Under the pieces are notes generated by a model. That model ran no database searches and was not told the origin of the DNA. It worked only from the letters and a program-made list of their open reading frames with translations. A stretch of 32,514 nucleotides of DNA. Origin: an uncultured Eubacteriales bacterium. Lineage in GTDB: Bacteria; Bacillota; Clostridia; Peptostreptococcales; Anaerovoracaceae. Each line of letters begins with the position of its first letter. The stretch's first letter is position 1. Below, piece after piece: positions 1-7,553 of this stretch. Where the stretch lies: NCBI GenBank assembly GCA_900547295.1, contig URGK01000024.1, positions 1-32,514 of the forward strand, given 5' to 3'. A program made the translations under genes and the position numbers.

Positions 1-100
1 ATCGTTGAGACTATCGATAAAATCGCCAGCACCAATTATATTATAACCAAACCATAATAAAATATTCATAAAAAACAAAATTAAAAAAATAAAAATGTGT

Positions 101-137
101 CCAATTAGTTTACATAAAAAATAATTGGTGTTATAAT
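101..137 (+). promoter_or_regulatory. SigA-type promoter with flanking inverted repeat
   Basis: The -35 is TTTACA (109-114) and the -10 is TATAAT (132-137), with a 17-bp spacer, so transcription should start near 144, just before the response regulator. A perfect 7-bp inverted repeat, CCAATTA (101-107) and TAATTGG (122-128), brackets the -35 hexamer. It is placed like an operator that could block or recruit polymerase. Autoregulation by the downstream regulator is inference; the arms are not an obvious LytTR direct repeat. Confidence 0.75.
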
Positions 138-162
138 ACACTTAACTAAGGAAGTGACCAAA

Positions 163-885
163 GTGATTAGATTTGTAATTTGTGATGATAATGTCGAAGT
201 AGTTGAAAAAACTAGATTAATCGTAAATAAAGTAATGATGCCTTACGATTATGACTACAAGATTACAAGATTCAAAAGTTACAATTCTACATTTGAGAGT
301 ATTATTAAAAATAATGACGAACAGAAAATCTACATTCTTGATATTGAGCTACCAGGCACCACAGGATTAGATATTGCAGATAAAATTAGAGAACACGATT
401 GGAATAGTATTATAATTATTTTAACATCTCATTATGAATGCCAAGATTTGGTTTTTGAATCTAGATTGATGGTCTTAGACTATATTTCAAAATTTTCAAA
501 GTATGAAAAAACATTAGAAAAAAGTTTAAAGACTGCTCTTAACATCTTAAACCAAAAGAAAGTATTAAATTTCAAATACTGTCATTCTACTTATCGAATA
601 CCCTATGACGAAATATTATATATAAAAGTTTCTCCGGAAAAAAGAACGACAATTTTTACTATCGATGGCAATGAATATGGAATAAATGCCCAACTAAAAG
701 AACTACTAACCAAACTACAACCAAATTTTCAACGATGCCATAAAAATTGTATTGTCAACGTTGAAAAAGTAAGAGAAGTTAATATCAAAAATGATACAAT
801 AACTTTTAAAAATGGTGTAACTGAAAAACTAATGTCTTTCAGAATGAAAAGAGGTTTCGCAGAATATGTTAGAAAATATAAGTGA
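163..885 (+). CDS. LytTR-family response regulator (AgrA-like)
   Basis: DNA-binding response regulator of a two-component system, of the AgrA/ComE type that controls quorum-sensing, bacteriocin or competence genes. Residues 1-125 form a receiver domain: acidic pair D8-D9, phospho-acceptor D60 in the YILDIELPG stretch, and a conserved Thr and Lys near residues 90 and 110. Residues about 140-240 are a LytTR DNA-binding domain, with the typical RCHKNCIVN motif. The start is chosen at GTG 163, not the in-frame GTG at 154, because the ribosome site AAGGAAG (148-154) lies 8 nt before 163 and overlaps 154. Base composition is far more AT-rich than the housekeeping genes to the right, which suggests transferred DNA. 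The next gene overlaps its end and looks like its sensor kinase, but is truncated. Family assignment is firm; the target genes are unknown. Confidence 0.85.
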   Translation: MIRFVICDDNVEVVEKTRLIVNKVMMPYDYDYKITRFKSYNSTFESIIKNNDEQKIYILDIELPGTTGLDIADKIREHDWNSIIIILTSHYECQDLVFESRLMVLDYISKFSKYEKTLEKSLKTALNILNQKKVLNFKYCHSTYRIPYDEILYIKVSPEKRTTIFTIDGNEYGINAQLKELLTKLQPNFQRCHKNCIVNVEKVREVNIKNDTITFKNGVTEKLMSFRMKRGFAEYVRKYK

Positions 886-1081
886 TATTATTGGTTGTTT
901 ATGTCTAACTAGTATTGGTTTAGTATTTGGATATTTATTAAGCAATGAGAAATTTACCAAGAAAAAAATAGCTATAACAATAATTATAATTATAGCATAT
1001 TCTATGCAGGCAGCTAAAGAGTTTATTACTTCTGCCCGTAAAAATTACAGCCGCATAAATCTGCGGCTGCTGTCTTCTTAA
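866..1081 (+). pseudogene. Truncated membrane sensor kinase N-terminus
   Basis: This frame starts 20 nt inside the response regulator, with a GAGG-type ribosome site upstream, as expected for a translationally coupled partner. The 71 codons contain two hydrophobic segments (residues about 10-25 and 36-48) separated by a Lys-rich loop, like the first two membrane spans of an AgrC/GHKL-type sensor kinase. There is no sensor remainder, no histidine box and no ATPase domain. The last 10 or so codons are simply the terminator hairpin of hslU read in the opposite direction, followed by a stop. I infer a kinase gene cut off by a deletion or the edge of an inserted segment near 1030-1047. It could instead be a genuine small membrane protein, but its position after a LytTR regulator argues for a broken kinase. 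Confidence 0.6.
1040..1069 (-). terminator. Intrinsic terminator after hslU
   Basis: An 8-bp perfect stem CAGCCGCA/TGCGGCTG (1048-1055 and 1062-1069) with a 6-nt loop is followed on the minus strand by TAATTTTT. It starts 8 nt after the hslU stop codon and closes the dprA-topA-hslVU operon. Confidence 0.85.
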
Positions 1082-2514
1082 AGTATATATCTGTCCAGAT
1101 CTTCCGGATGAATTTTTTCTTCAAATTTCTGTTTAACATATTCGCTGTCAATTATGATATGCTTATCCTCAACATCAGGCACATTAAATGAAATATCCTC
1201 AAGAAGCTTTTCAAGTATTGTATGAAGTCTTCTTGCTCCGATGTTTTCGGTCTGCTCATTCATAAGAAATGCCATATTTGCAATTTCATCTATTGCATCA
1301 TCTGCAAATTCGATTTCAACGCCCTCTGTTTCAAGAAGCGCTTTCTGCTGCTTGAGCAAAGCGTTTTCGGGAACTGTAAGGATTTTTACAAAGGTTTCTT
1401 TTGTAAGGTTTTCAAGTTCCACTCTGATAGGAAATCTTCCCTGAAGCTCAGGAATTAAATCTGTCGGCTTTGCAACGTGGAAAGCTCCCGCGCCTATGAA
1501 GAGGATGTGGTCTGTTCTTACAGGTCCGTACTTGGTATTTACAACGCTTCCCTCAACTATAGGGAGAATATCTCTCTGAACGCCCTCTCTTGACACATCT
1601 GCTCCCGAGCGGTACTGTCCGCCTGCTGCGATTTTGTCTATTTCGTCTATAAATATGATACCGTTCTGCTCGGCGTTTTCGACTGCCTCATCGGTAACCT
1701 GATCCATATCTATAAGCTTCTGGGCTTCCTGCTCTCTTAATATCTTTCTTGCATCTTTGACCTTGCAGTTCTTTTTCTTTTTCTTTTCAGGCATCATATC
1801 ACCGAATATGTTGCCGATTGCAATGCTCATGCCTTCATTACTCATATCAAGCTGGTTGCCCTTTGGAGCTGCCGTAACCTCGATTTCGATATACTGCTCC
1901 TCTAAAAGTCCTGCGCGAAGCTGCTCTCTTACCTGCTCTCTTGCTGATTCAACACCGGAGTCCTCGCTTACACTGCTGTTTTCCTGATGGCTTTCGAGGT
2001 ATTCCTGCTTCTGGCTCTGATATCCGCCGCTGTTCATTATGAAGTCAAACGGATTTCTGGAGCCTGTTTTGGCAGGGTTTTTCTTTTTGCCCGGTATTAT
2101 AGCCTCGACTATTTTTTCTTCAACAATCTTATCTGCTATATCGTATTTTTCCTCAAGCTTGGACTGCTTTGTAACTCTTAAAGATGCTTCAACCAGATCT
2201 CTTATCATTGAGTCAACATCTCTGCCTACATAGCCTACTTCTGTAAATTTAGTCGCTTCAACCTTTACAAACGGTGCGTCCATAAGCTTTGCAAGTCTTC
2301 TTGCAATTTCGGTCTTACCTACGCCTGTAGGTCCCATCATAAGAATGTTTTTAGGAGTTATCTCTTCTCTCATTTCTTCTGAAAGCAGACTTCTTCTGTA
2401 TCTGTTTCTGAGGGCGATGGCTACGGATTTTTTGGCCTCGTCCTGCCCGATTATATATTTATCCAGCTCCTGTACGATTTCTTTAGGAGTCATTTTGTAT
2501 AATGTGTTTGCCAT
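1078..2514 (-). CDS. hslU: ATP-dependent protease ATPase subunit HslU
   Basis: AAA+ unfoldase that binds, unfolds and threads substrates into the HslV peptidase in the cytoplasm. The 478 residues show the Walker A motif GPTGVGKT at 61-68, the pore motif GYVG at 94-97, a family-typical insertion (I) domain from about 110 to 280 that is charged and poorly conserved, and Walker B IIFIDEID at 286-293. The C-terminal tail ends DRYIL, the type of tail that docks into HslV and activates it. The start ATG is preceded by GGGAGGG with 6 nt spacing. It lies 12 nt after hslV, so the two subunits are co-translated from one message. Length is normal. The I domain carries a Lys run (about 244-249) encoded by A/G-rich DNA. 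Function is assigned with high certainty. Confidence 0.97.
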   Translation of the reverse strand: MANTLYKMTPKEIVQELDKYIIGQDEAKKSVAIALRNRYRRSLLSEEMREEITPKNILMMGPTGVGKTEIARRLAKLMDAPFVKVEATKFTEVGYVGRDVDSMIRDLVEASLRVTKQSKLEEKYDIADKIVEEKIVEAIIPGKKKNPAKTGSRNPFDFIMNSGGYQSQKQEYLESHQENSSVSEDSGVESAREQVREQLRAGLLEEQYIEIEVTAAPKGNQLDMSNEGMSIAIGNIFGDMMPEKKKKKNCKVKDARKILREQEAQKLIDMDQVTDEAVENAEQNGIIFIDEIDKIAAGGQYRSGADVSREGVQRDILPIVEGSVVNTKYGPVRTDHILFIGAGAFHVAKPTDLIPELQGRFPIRVELENLTKETFVKILTVPENALLKQQKALLETEGVEIEFADDAIDEIANMAFLMNEQTENIGARRLHTILEKLLEDISFNVPDVEDKHIIIDSEYVKQKFEEKIHPEDLDRYIL

Positions 2515-2526
2515 AATATGCCCTCC

Positions 2527-3066
2527 CTACAGTTTTTCAACGGAAATATGATCATTTGTATATACACATATTGATGATGCTATTTTTAATGACTCTCTTA
2601 CGATTTCCTCTGCTGACATATCTGTATGATTAAACAGCGCTTTGGCTGCCGAATATGCAAAGTTGCCGCCTGAGCCTATTGCAACAAAATCCTCGTCAGG
2701 CTCTATTACTTCCCCTGTACCTGACAGTACCAGCAGGCTTTCTCTGTCTGCAACTATCATCAGTGCTTCAAGGTTTCTTGCCGCCTTGTCGCTTCTCCAA
2801 AGCTGCGCCAGCGCAACTGCAGCGCGTTTAAGGTTGCCGCCGTGCTCGTCAAGCTTGCTTTCGAATTTCTCTGTAAGTGAGAAAGCATCTGCAACAGAGC
2901 CTGCAAATCCTGTAAGCACAGTGTTTTTGTATATTTTCTTTACTTTTTTGGCGCCGTTTTTCATAATGGCTGTTTCACCCATAGTAACCTGTCCATCTCC
3001 GCCGATACATATGTCGTCGGGTCCTCTTCTTACTGCACATATTGTTGTTGCGTGGAATTGTACCAT
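2527..3066 (-). CDS. hslV: ATP-dependent protease subunit HslV
   Basis: Threonine-type peptidase of the HslVU complex, related to the proteasome beta subunit. The start is ATG 3066, 8 nt after GGAGG (3075-3079); an in-frame TTG at 3081 is itself part of that ribosome site. The 179-residue product begins MVQFHATTICAV. By alignment with HslV families, Thr7 is the nucleophile, so a 6-residue propeptide must be removed. In Bacillus CodW an N-terminal Ser is used, but residue 2 here is Val, so a Thr enzyme is expected. GDGQVT and the IGSGGNFA motif near the C-terminal third are typical of the family. The stop lies 12 nt before hslU. High certainty. Confidence 0.96.
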   Translation of the reverse strand: MVQFHATTICAVRRGPDDICIGGDGQVTMGETAIMKNGAKKVKKIYKNTVLTGFAGSVADAFSLTEKFESKLDEHGGNLKRAAVALAQLWRSDKAARNLEALMIVADRESLLVLSGTGEVIEPDEDFVAIGSGGNFAYSAAKALFNHTDMSAEEIVRESLKIASSICVYTNDHISVEKL

Positions 3067-3082
3067 AAAAATTTCCTCCAAG

Positions 3083-5155
3083 TTATTTTGTGAATTTACA
3101 TTCCGGATTAGAACAACTTAACGTGGTTCCCTTTCCCTTTTTTTCTACCAGCAGTGACCCGCATTCAGGGCATTTTTCATCTACCGGCTTATACCAGTAT
3201 ACATTATTGCAGTCAGGATATCCACTGCAACCGTAAAAAATCTTGCCTTTTTTGCTCTTTCTCTGCACTATATTTTTGCCGCAGAGAGGACATTTGACAT
3301 CAAGTTCTTTTACTATCGCCTTGGTATTTTTGCACTCAGGGTAACCGCTACATGCTATGAATTCTCCAAACCTGCCCTGTTTTTTGACCATCGGCCTGCC
3401 GCACAGTTCACACAGCTCTCCTGTAGGCTCGTCTTCAATTGTAACCTTTTCGATTTCCCTGTCTGCTGTTTCAAGCTCCTTTGAAAGAGGCTCATAGAAA
3501 TCAGATACAATCTGCTTCCAGTCGCTGCCCTTGACTTCAACATCGTCCAGCTTGTCTTCCATATCGGAGGTAAAGCCCACGTCTACAATTTCCTTGAAAT
3601 ACTGCTCCATCATATCGGTCACAAGAAATCCCAGCTCTGTAGGCACAAGCATTTTTTTGCTTCTGGTTATATATCTTCTCTCTACTATTGTCCCGATTAT
3701 AGGGGCGTAGGTTGACGGTCTGCCTATGTTTTTTTCTTCTAAATCTCTTACGAGGCTTGCTTCCGTAAACCTTGACGGAGGCTGGGTGAAGTTCTGTTCG
3801 GGCCTTACTGCTGTGGCTTTGAGTTCTTCGCCCTTTGCAAGCTCAGGCAATATCTTATCCTCGTCCTCGCCCTTGGCTGCTCCGTAAACCTTTCGGAAGC
3901 CATCGAATATGAGCTTGGAACCCGCTGCCTTAAAGCCGTAGTCTCCGTTGTCTATGGCAACAGACATACTGCTGTATACGGCCTTTGACATCTGGCTTGC
4001 CATAAATCTCGACCAGATAAGCTTATAGAGTTTGTACTGCTCTGCCGTAAGGGAGTCCTTGATATCGTCAGGCGCAAGCTCTATATATGAAGGTCTGATT
4101 GCCTCGTGGGCATCCTGCACTTCTTTTTTTCTGTTTGAATAATAGTTGTTGGAATAATATTTTTCTCCGAAGTTTTCTTTTATATAGTCTCTGGCTGCCA
4201 GCCTTGCCTCGTCCGAAATTCTGACAGAGTCGGTTCTTATATATGAAACAAGACCTATTGTGCCGTGCCCCTTAACCGATACGCCCTCATAGAGCTGCTG
4301 CGCAACAAACATCGTTCTCTTGGTGTTAAAGCCCAGCTTGTTGGAAGCGTCCTGCTGCATTGTACTTGTAGTAAAAGGCGCATACGGTTTCCTTGAGGTT
4401 TCTTTTTCTTCAATTTTGCTTATCGTATATTTGCCGGCTTCGATTTCTGCCAGCATCTTCTGCGCTGTTTCCTCATTGGGAATTTCAACTTTACCGCCCT
4501 GATACTGAACCAGCTTTGCGGAGAATTTCCTGCCTTTTTTGAATTCCGCCGTTATGTTCCAGTATTCCTCCGGTACAAAGGCGTTTATTTCCTTTTCTCT
4601 GTCGCATATGATTTTGAGGGCGGCAGACTGCACACGTCCCGCCGACAGTCCTCTCCTTATTTTTCTCCACAGCAGAGGGCTTATCTGATAACCCACAAGT
4701 CTGTCTAAAACTCGTCTTGCCTGCTGCGCATCCACAAGGTTAAGATCTATCGGTCTTGGGTTTTTGACTGCCTCTTTGATTGCTTTTTTGGTGATTTCGT
4801 TGAATACTATCCTGCACGGTGATGCCGGATCTATGCCCAGAATATATGCAAGATGCCACGATATTGCCTCTCCCTCACGGTCAGGGTCGGTTGCCAGATA
4901 TATCTTTGAGGCGTCCTTTGCTTCTTTTTTGAGAGCTTTGATTAAATCGCCCTTGCCTCTTATTGATATATACTGCGGCTCAAAATTGTTATCTATGTCA
5001 ATGCCCAGCTTGCTCTTGGGCAGATCTCTCACGTGTCCTACCGATGCAGTAACCTTATAATTGCTGCCTAAAAATTTCCCTATGGTCTTTGCTTTTGACG
5101 GTGATTCCACTATCACGAGAATTTTCTTTTTTGTTTTCTTCTTCTCTGCAGCCAT
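3083..5155 (-). CDS. topA: DNA topoisomerase I
   Basis: Type IA topoisomerase that relaxes negative supercoils. The Toprim domain occupies roughly residues 10-145, with E17 in VESPSKAK and the acidic triad D90, D92 and E94 in TDPDREGE. The active-site tyrosine is Y305 in GLVSYIRTDS. Three C-terminal Cys4 zinc fingers (about residues 575-690, each of the form CxxC...CSxxPxC) complete the usual Firmicutes TopA layout at 690 residues. The ATG follows GAGGAGG with 6 nt spacing. The order dprA-topA-hslV-hslU on one strand with short gaps is a well-known Firmicutes arrangement, although here the codY and trmFO genes often found nearby are absent. High certainty. Confidence 0.97.
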   Translation of the reverse strand: MAAEKKKTKKKILVIVESPSKAKTIGKFLGSNYKVTASVGHVRDLPKSKLGIDIDNNFEPQYISIRGKGDLIKALKKEAKDASKIYLATDPDREGEAISWHLAYILGIDPASPCRIVFNEITKKAIKEAVKNPRPIDLNLVDAQQARRVLDRLVGYQISPLLWRKIRRGLSAGRVQSAALKIICDREKEINAFVPEEYWNITAEFKKGRKFSAKLVQYQGGKVEIPNEETAQKMLAEIEAGKYTISKIEEKETSRKPYAPFTTSTMQQDASNKLGFNTKRTMFVAQQLYEGVSVKGHGTIGLVSYIRTDSVRISDEARLAARDYIKENFGEKYYSNNYYSNRKKEVQDAHEAIRPSYIELAPDDIKDSLTAEQYKLYKLIWSRFMASQMSKAVYSSMSVAIDNGDYGFKAAGSKLIFDGFRKVYGAAKGEDEDKILPELAKGEELKATAVRPEQNFTQPPSRFTEASLVRDLEEKNIGRPSTYAPIIGTIVERRYITRSKKMLVPTELGFLVTDMMEQYFKEIVDVGFTSDMEDKLDDVEVKGSDWKQIVSDFYEPLSKELETADREIEKVTIEDEPTGELCELCGRPMVKKQGRFGEFIACSGYPECKNTKAIVKELDVKCPLCGKNIVQRKSKKGKIFYGCSGYPDCNNVYWYKPVDEKCPECGSLLVEKKGKGTTLSCSNPECKFTK

Positions 5156-5209
5156 TATTTACCTCCTCGATTTTTTTCTTTACAAAAACTGATTATATTT
5201 GCAAATGAG

Positions 5210-6058
5210 TTATTTTGCAATAAAAATTTTTCCGTAGCTTGTAAATACCAGTCCTTTTATCTCCAGAATTGTGACTATACTGCTGACAAGGCTTTTCTGT
5301 TTTCCCGCTGCTTTGCAAAGCTGCTCAAGCCTCATCTCACCGTTTTTAAGGAGTATGTCGTATATCAGCCTTTCATCTTTTCCAAGCTTCTTTGTTTCTT
5401 CATTATTATATACACCCGCGTCGATTAAAATGTCATTAATCGAAACAACAGGCACAGCGCCGTCTTTTATCAGTTTGTTTGTTCCAAGGCTCATACCGCT
5501 GTCTATATTGCCGGGAACCGCATATACGCATCTTCCCTGTTCTGCCGCAAGCTCTGCCGTTATGAGAGAGCCGCTGTTAAAGCCTGCCTCAACCACGACT
5601 GTAGCTGCCGAAAGCCCGCTTATAATGCGATTGCGCCTCGGAAATGTATATTTTGATGCAGGATATCCGTTTGGATATTCGCTTATGACAAGGCCGCTGC
5701 TTCTTATTCTGTCAAGAGCTCTTTTTCTTCTTTCTCCTGTTTCCATATCAATGCCGCAGCCCAGCACAGCAATTGTTCCCCCTGCTGTATTAATTGCACC
5801 TCTGTGAGCTGCCGTATCAATGCCGTCTGCCATGCCGCTTACTACGGTAAGACCTGCCTCACCTGTTTTGCGGCCCATTTCCTCTGCTGTTTCAAGACCG
5901 TACTCTGTAGCCTTTCTCGCGCCTACAATCGATATACATCTGTTTGACAGAAGCTCTATATTTCCTGAATAATAAAGTGAAGTCGGCGGGTCCTTTATCA
6001 GTTTCAGAATTTCAGGATATTCGCTGTCTGTAATATCTAGTTTTTTAATCCCATTCAT
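5210..6058 (-). CDS. dprA: DNA-processing protein DprA
   Basis: DprA (Smf) binds incoming single-stranded DNA and loads RecA during natural transformation. It is also kept in many bacteria not known to be competent. The Rossmann-like DprA fold is clear: SIVGARKA (43-50), GMADGIDTAAHRGA (75-88), and a later PRRNRIISGLS stretch that binds DNA. A winged-helix region ends the protein (about 225-282). The N-terminal domain is very short, giving 282 residues, close to the Bacillus length. AAGGAG lies 7 nt before the ATG, and the gene is the first of its operon, directly after a strong promoter. High certainty for the family; whether it works in transformation here cannot be seen. Confidence 0.93.
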   Translation of the reverse strand: MNGIKKLDITDSEYPEILKLIKDPPTSLYYSGNIELLSNRCISIVGARKATEYGLETAEEMGRKTGEAGLTVVSGMADGIDTAAHRGAINTAGGTIAVLGCGIDMETGERRKRALDRIRSSGLVISEYPNGYPASKYTFPRRNRIISGLSAATVVVEAGFNSGSLITAELAAEQGRCVYAVPGNIDSGMSLGTNKLIKDGAVPVVSINDILIDAGVYNNEETKKLGKDERLIYDILLKNGEMRLEQLCKAAGKQKSLVSSIVTILEIKGLVFTSYGKIFIAK

Positions 6059-6079
6059 AGTTTTCTCCTTTTGTTGCTT

Positions 6080-6108
6080 ATATTACTCTTAATTACATTT
6101 AATGTCAA
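6080..6108 (-). promoter_or_regulatory. Promoter of the dprA-topA-hslVU operon
   Basis: On the minus strand TTGACA (6103-6108) and TAATAT (6080-6085) are separated by exactly 17 bp, a near-consensus SigA promoter. The predicted start is about 15 nt upstream of the dprA start codon. The rest of the 162-bp gap up to the pseudogene at 6221 shows no gene. Confidence 0.85.
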
Positions 6109-6220
6109 TAAAGAAAGCAAAGTTTTTGATTGGGATATGAAAGTTTTTAATAATCAGGTAAAAATACCGCCGGAAAAAGAAAAAACTGCCCGAATATCAC
6201 AGTTTCAGACAATCTTGTTA

Positions 6221-6598
6221 TCATATCAGTGCTTTATTTATACTCTTATGAATAATCTCTATTTTAATTATCCCAGTTCCTCTTAGCATATTATCAGGTA
6301 TATCTTTTTATGCAAGATGAGGCGTATACTTGCGTATAATCTCATACAGTACCTCTTTTTTGCTCTCATTATCATTACGCGACCCTGAATAGCAGCGCTT
6401 ACATATTCCGCATTTGTATCACGGGGCTTTTCTTCCGGGTCATATAAAAGACCTTTCATTTCATATACGGTGAAGCATACATCCGGATTGGCCGAGATGT
6501 TTTCTAACTTTTTGCCGGCAGGCAGTCCGGGAATATATACGGTATCATTCATTAATCTCCGCTTCTGATAACTGGTGTGTTTTCATTCTGCTTTGCAT
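6221..6598 (-). pseudogene. PPOX-fold (NimA-like) flavoprotein, decayed
   Basis: Remnant of a pyridoxamine 5'-phosphate oxidase-like protein of the type annotated as NimA-like nitroreductase. A good ribosome site (GAGGAG) precedes ATG 6598, and the frame reads MQSRMKTHQLSEAEINE before a stop. The sequence then resumes in another frame from 6552 with DTVYIPGLPAGKKLENI, so about 30-35 codons of the flavin-binding beta barrel are missing. After GRVMI (about 6384) the frame shifts again: family-like sequence ESKKEVLYEIIRKYTPHLA continues in a different frame, hits one TAA, and goes on as KDIPDNMLRGTGIIKIEI to a stop at 6221. A deletion, a frameshift and a nonsense codon make the gene dead. The family call rests on remembered motifs and is fairly sure. 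Confidence 0.75.
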
Positions 6599-6622
6599 AT
6601 GTTTTCTCCTCAATCATTTATA

Positions 6623-6988
6623 TTATATAACGGTGTAGCCCTCTTGCTTCAGTCTGTCTAAAGCCCTCTGCTCGTTTTCTTTTTTGACAAGCACATAGTC
6701 TGTATTGAAAGTGGAAACGACAAAAATTCCGATTTTCTCATCTGCAAGCAGCACTGCTATTTTAGCAAGTATTCCTATCAGTGAAAAGTCCAGCACTCCC
6801 TCTATTCTGAAAGCTCTCCAGCCGTCCTCACGCTCAATCGTATTATCCGGCGTATTCTCTGTCAGGCATACAAGCGAATTTTCCTCATCTGTCCTGCCTT
6901 TAAAGCAGAATTCTGCTGACAGGTTAACCTGTGAGTAACCGGTCAGCTTGCATACCGTGAAATCTCTGTTTAATGGTTTTATGTTCAT
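6623..6988 (-). CDS. ACT domain-containing protein
   Basis: A 121-residue cytoplasmic protein of the stand-alone ACT type (COG3603, related to the ACT repeats of animal CASTOR sensors). The diagnostic stretch is RIEGVLDFSLIGILAKIA (about residues 60-77), followed by IFVVSTFNTDYVLVK (about 88-102). These domains usually bind amino acids as allosteric ligands; the ligand is not predictable. AAAGGAG lies about 9 nt before the ATG. It follows the broken gene at 7015-7458 by 26 nt, so the two probably share a transcript. It is intact even though both neighbours are decayed. Confidence 0.8.
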   Translation of the reverse strand: MNIKPLNRDFTVCKLTGYSQVNLSAEFCFKGRTDEENSLVCLTENTPDNTIEREDGWRAFRIEGVLDFSLIGILAKIAVLLADEKIGIFVVSTFNTDYVLVKKENEQRALDRLKQEGYTVI

Positions 6989-7014
6989 TTTATTGCTACT
7001 CCTTTACTATTGTG

Positions 7015-7458
7015 CTATGCACAAACCTCTCCCTCCAGATAGCATTCACAGATGTATTCTCTTGGCTGATAGTAGAAATCTGTGTTGTAATTTGATATCG
7101 CACTGTCAATCCAGGAAGAATAAACTTCTGTTAACACATCAATAATATCTGCTTCCGTTTTTTCTTCCAAATCTTCTATCAGGCGTTCATATACTTCACC
7201 GATAGTCCAGTAATCCGGAACCTCATATCTGCATTTTGCTACATTATCAAATGAGTCTGTCAGGCTATTGACAAGGTTGATAAACTCGTCTGCAACCTTT
7301 TCAATGGGGTCACAGTGAAATACATCTGCATATTTATATATTCTTTTTATGGTATTTGCCCCAAGATATTTCACAACAGCAGAACGGCGCTACTTTATAG
7401 TTCTTCCAATATATTCAATCAGGCTGCAAGTGTAAAACAGTGCATTATTATTCTTCAT
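7015..7458 (-). pseudogene. Conserved hypothetical split by an in-frame TAG
   Basis: From ATG 7458 the frame reads MKNNNALFYTCSLIEYIGR and then meets TAG at 7390-7392 after 22 codons. The same frame continues without shift through RRSAVVKYLGANTIKRIYK and DPIEKVADEF to a normal stop at 7015. I recognise the N-terminal stretch as typical of a small helical hypothetical protein family found in Clostridia, with no known function. A single base change explains the stop, so this is either a nonsense pseudogene, or a shorter protein restarting at GTG 7374 (119 codons, with no ribosome site), or a case of suppression. The acidic, Tyr-rich C-terminal part has no membrane segment or signal peptide. Confidence 0.65.
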
Positions 7459-7509
7459 CGTAAACCTCGCTTCCTTTCAAAAAATCAATCACTAATATAT
7501 GACAATCAG

Positions 7510-7518
7510 ATTATATCA
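7510..7518 (-). promoter_or_regulatory. Extended -10 promoter candidate
   Basis: On the minus strand TGATATAAT (an extended -10, TGnTATAAT) lies 52 nt upstream of ATG 7458. The matching -35 position is poor, as often seen with extended -10 promoters. It would drive the TAG-split gene and the ACT gene. Confidence 0.5.
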
Positions 7519-7553
7519 AAAAATATTTTTTGTGCTTACCGCCGGTCGTGTCT

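Noticed and set aside
1..153. Open frames at the left edge: minus strand MNILLWFGYN from ATG 69 running off the edge, and plus strand ending ITKP with TAA at 55-57.
   Set aside because: Both are open to the edge and neither has a ribosome site or a recognisable motif within the window. They exclude each other and cannot be decided without the sequence to the left.
2642..3121. Plus-strand open frame of 159 codons opposite hslV.
   Set aside because: It is the complement of a firmly identified gene, with no ribosome site and a composition typical of antisense frames.
6071..6286. Plus-strand 71-codon frame between dprA and the PPOX pseudogene.
   Set aside because: It overlaps the dprA promoter and pseudogene remains, shows no family pattern, and lacks a ribosome site.
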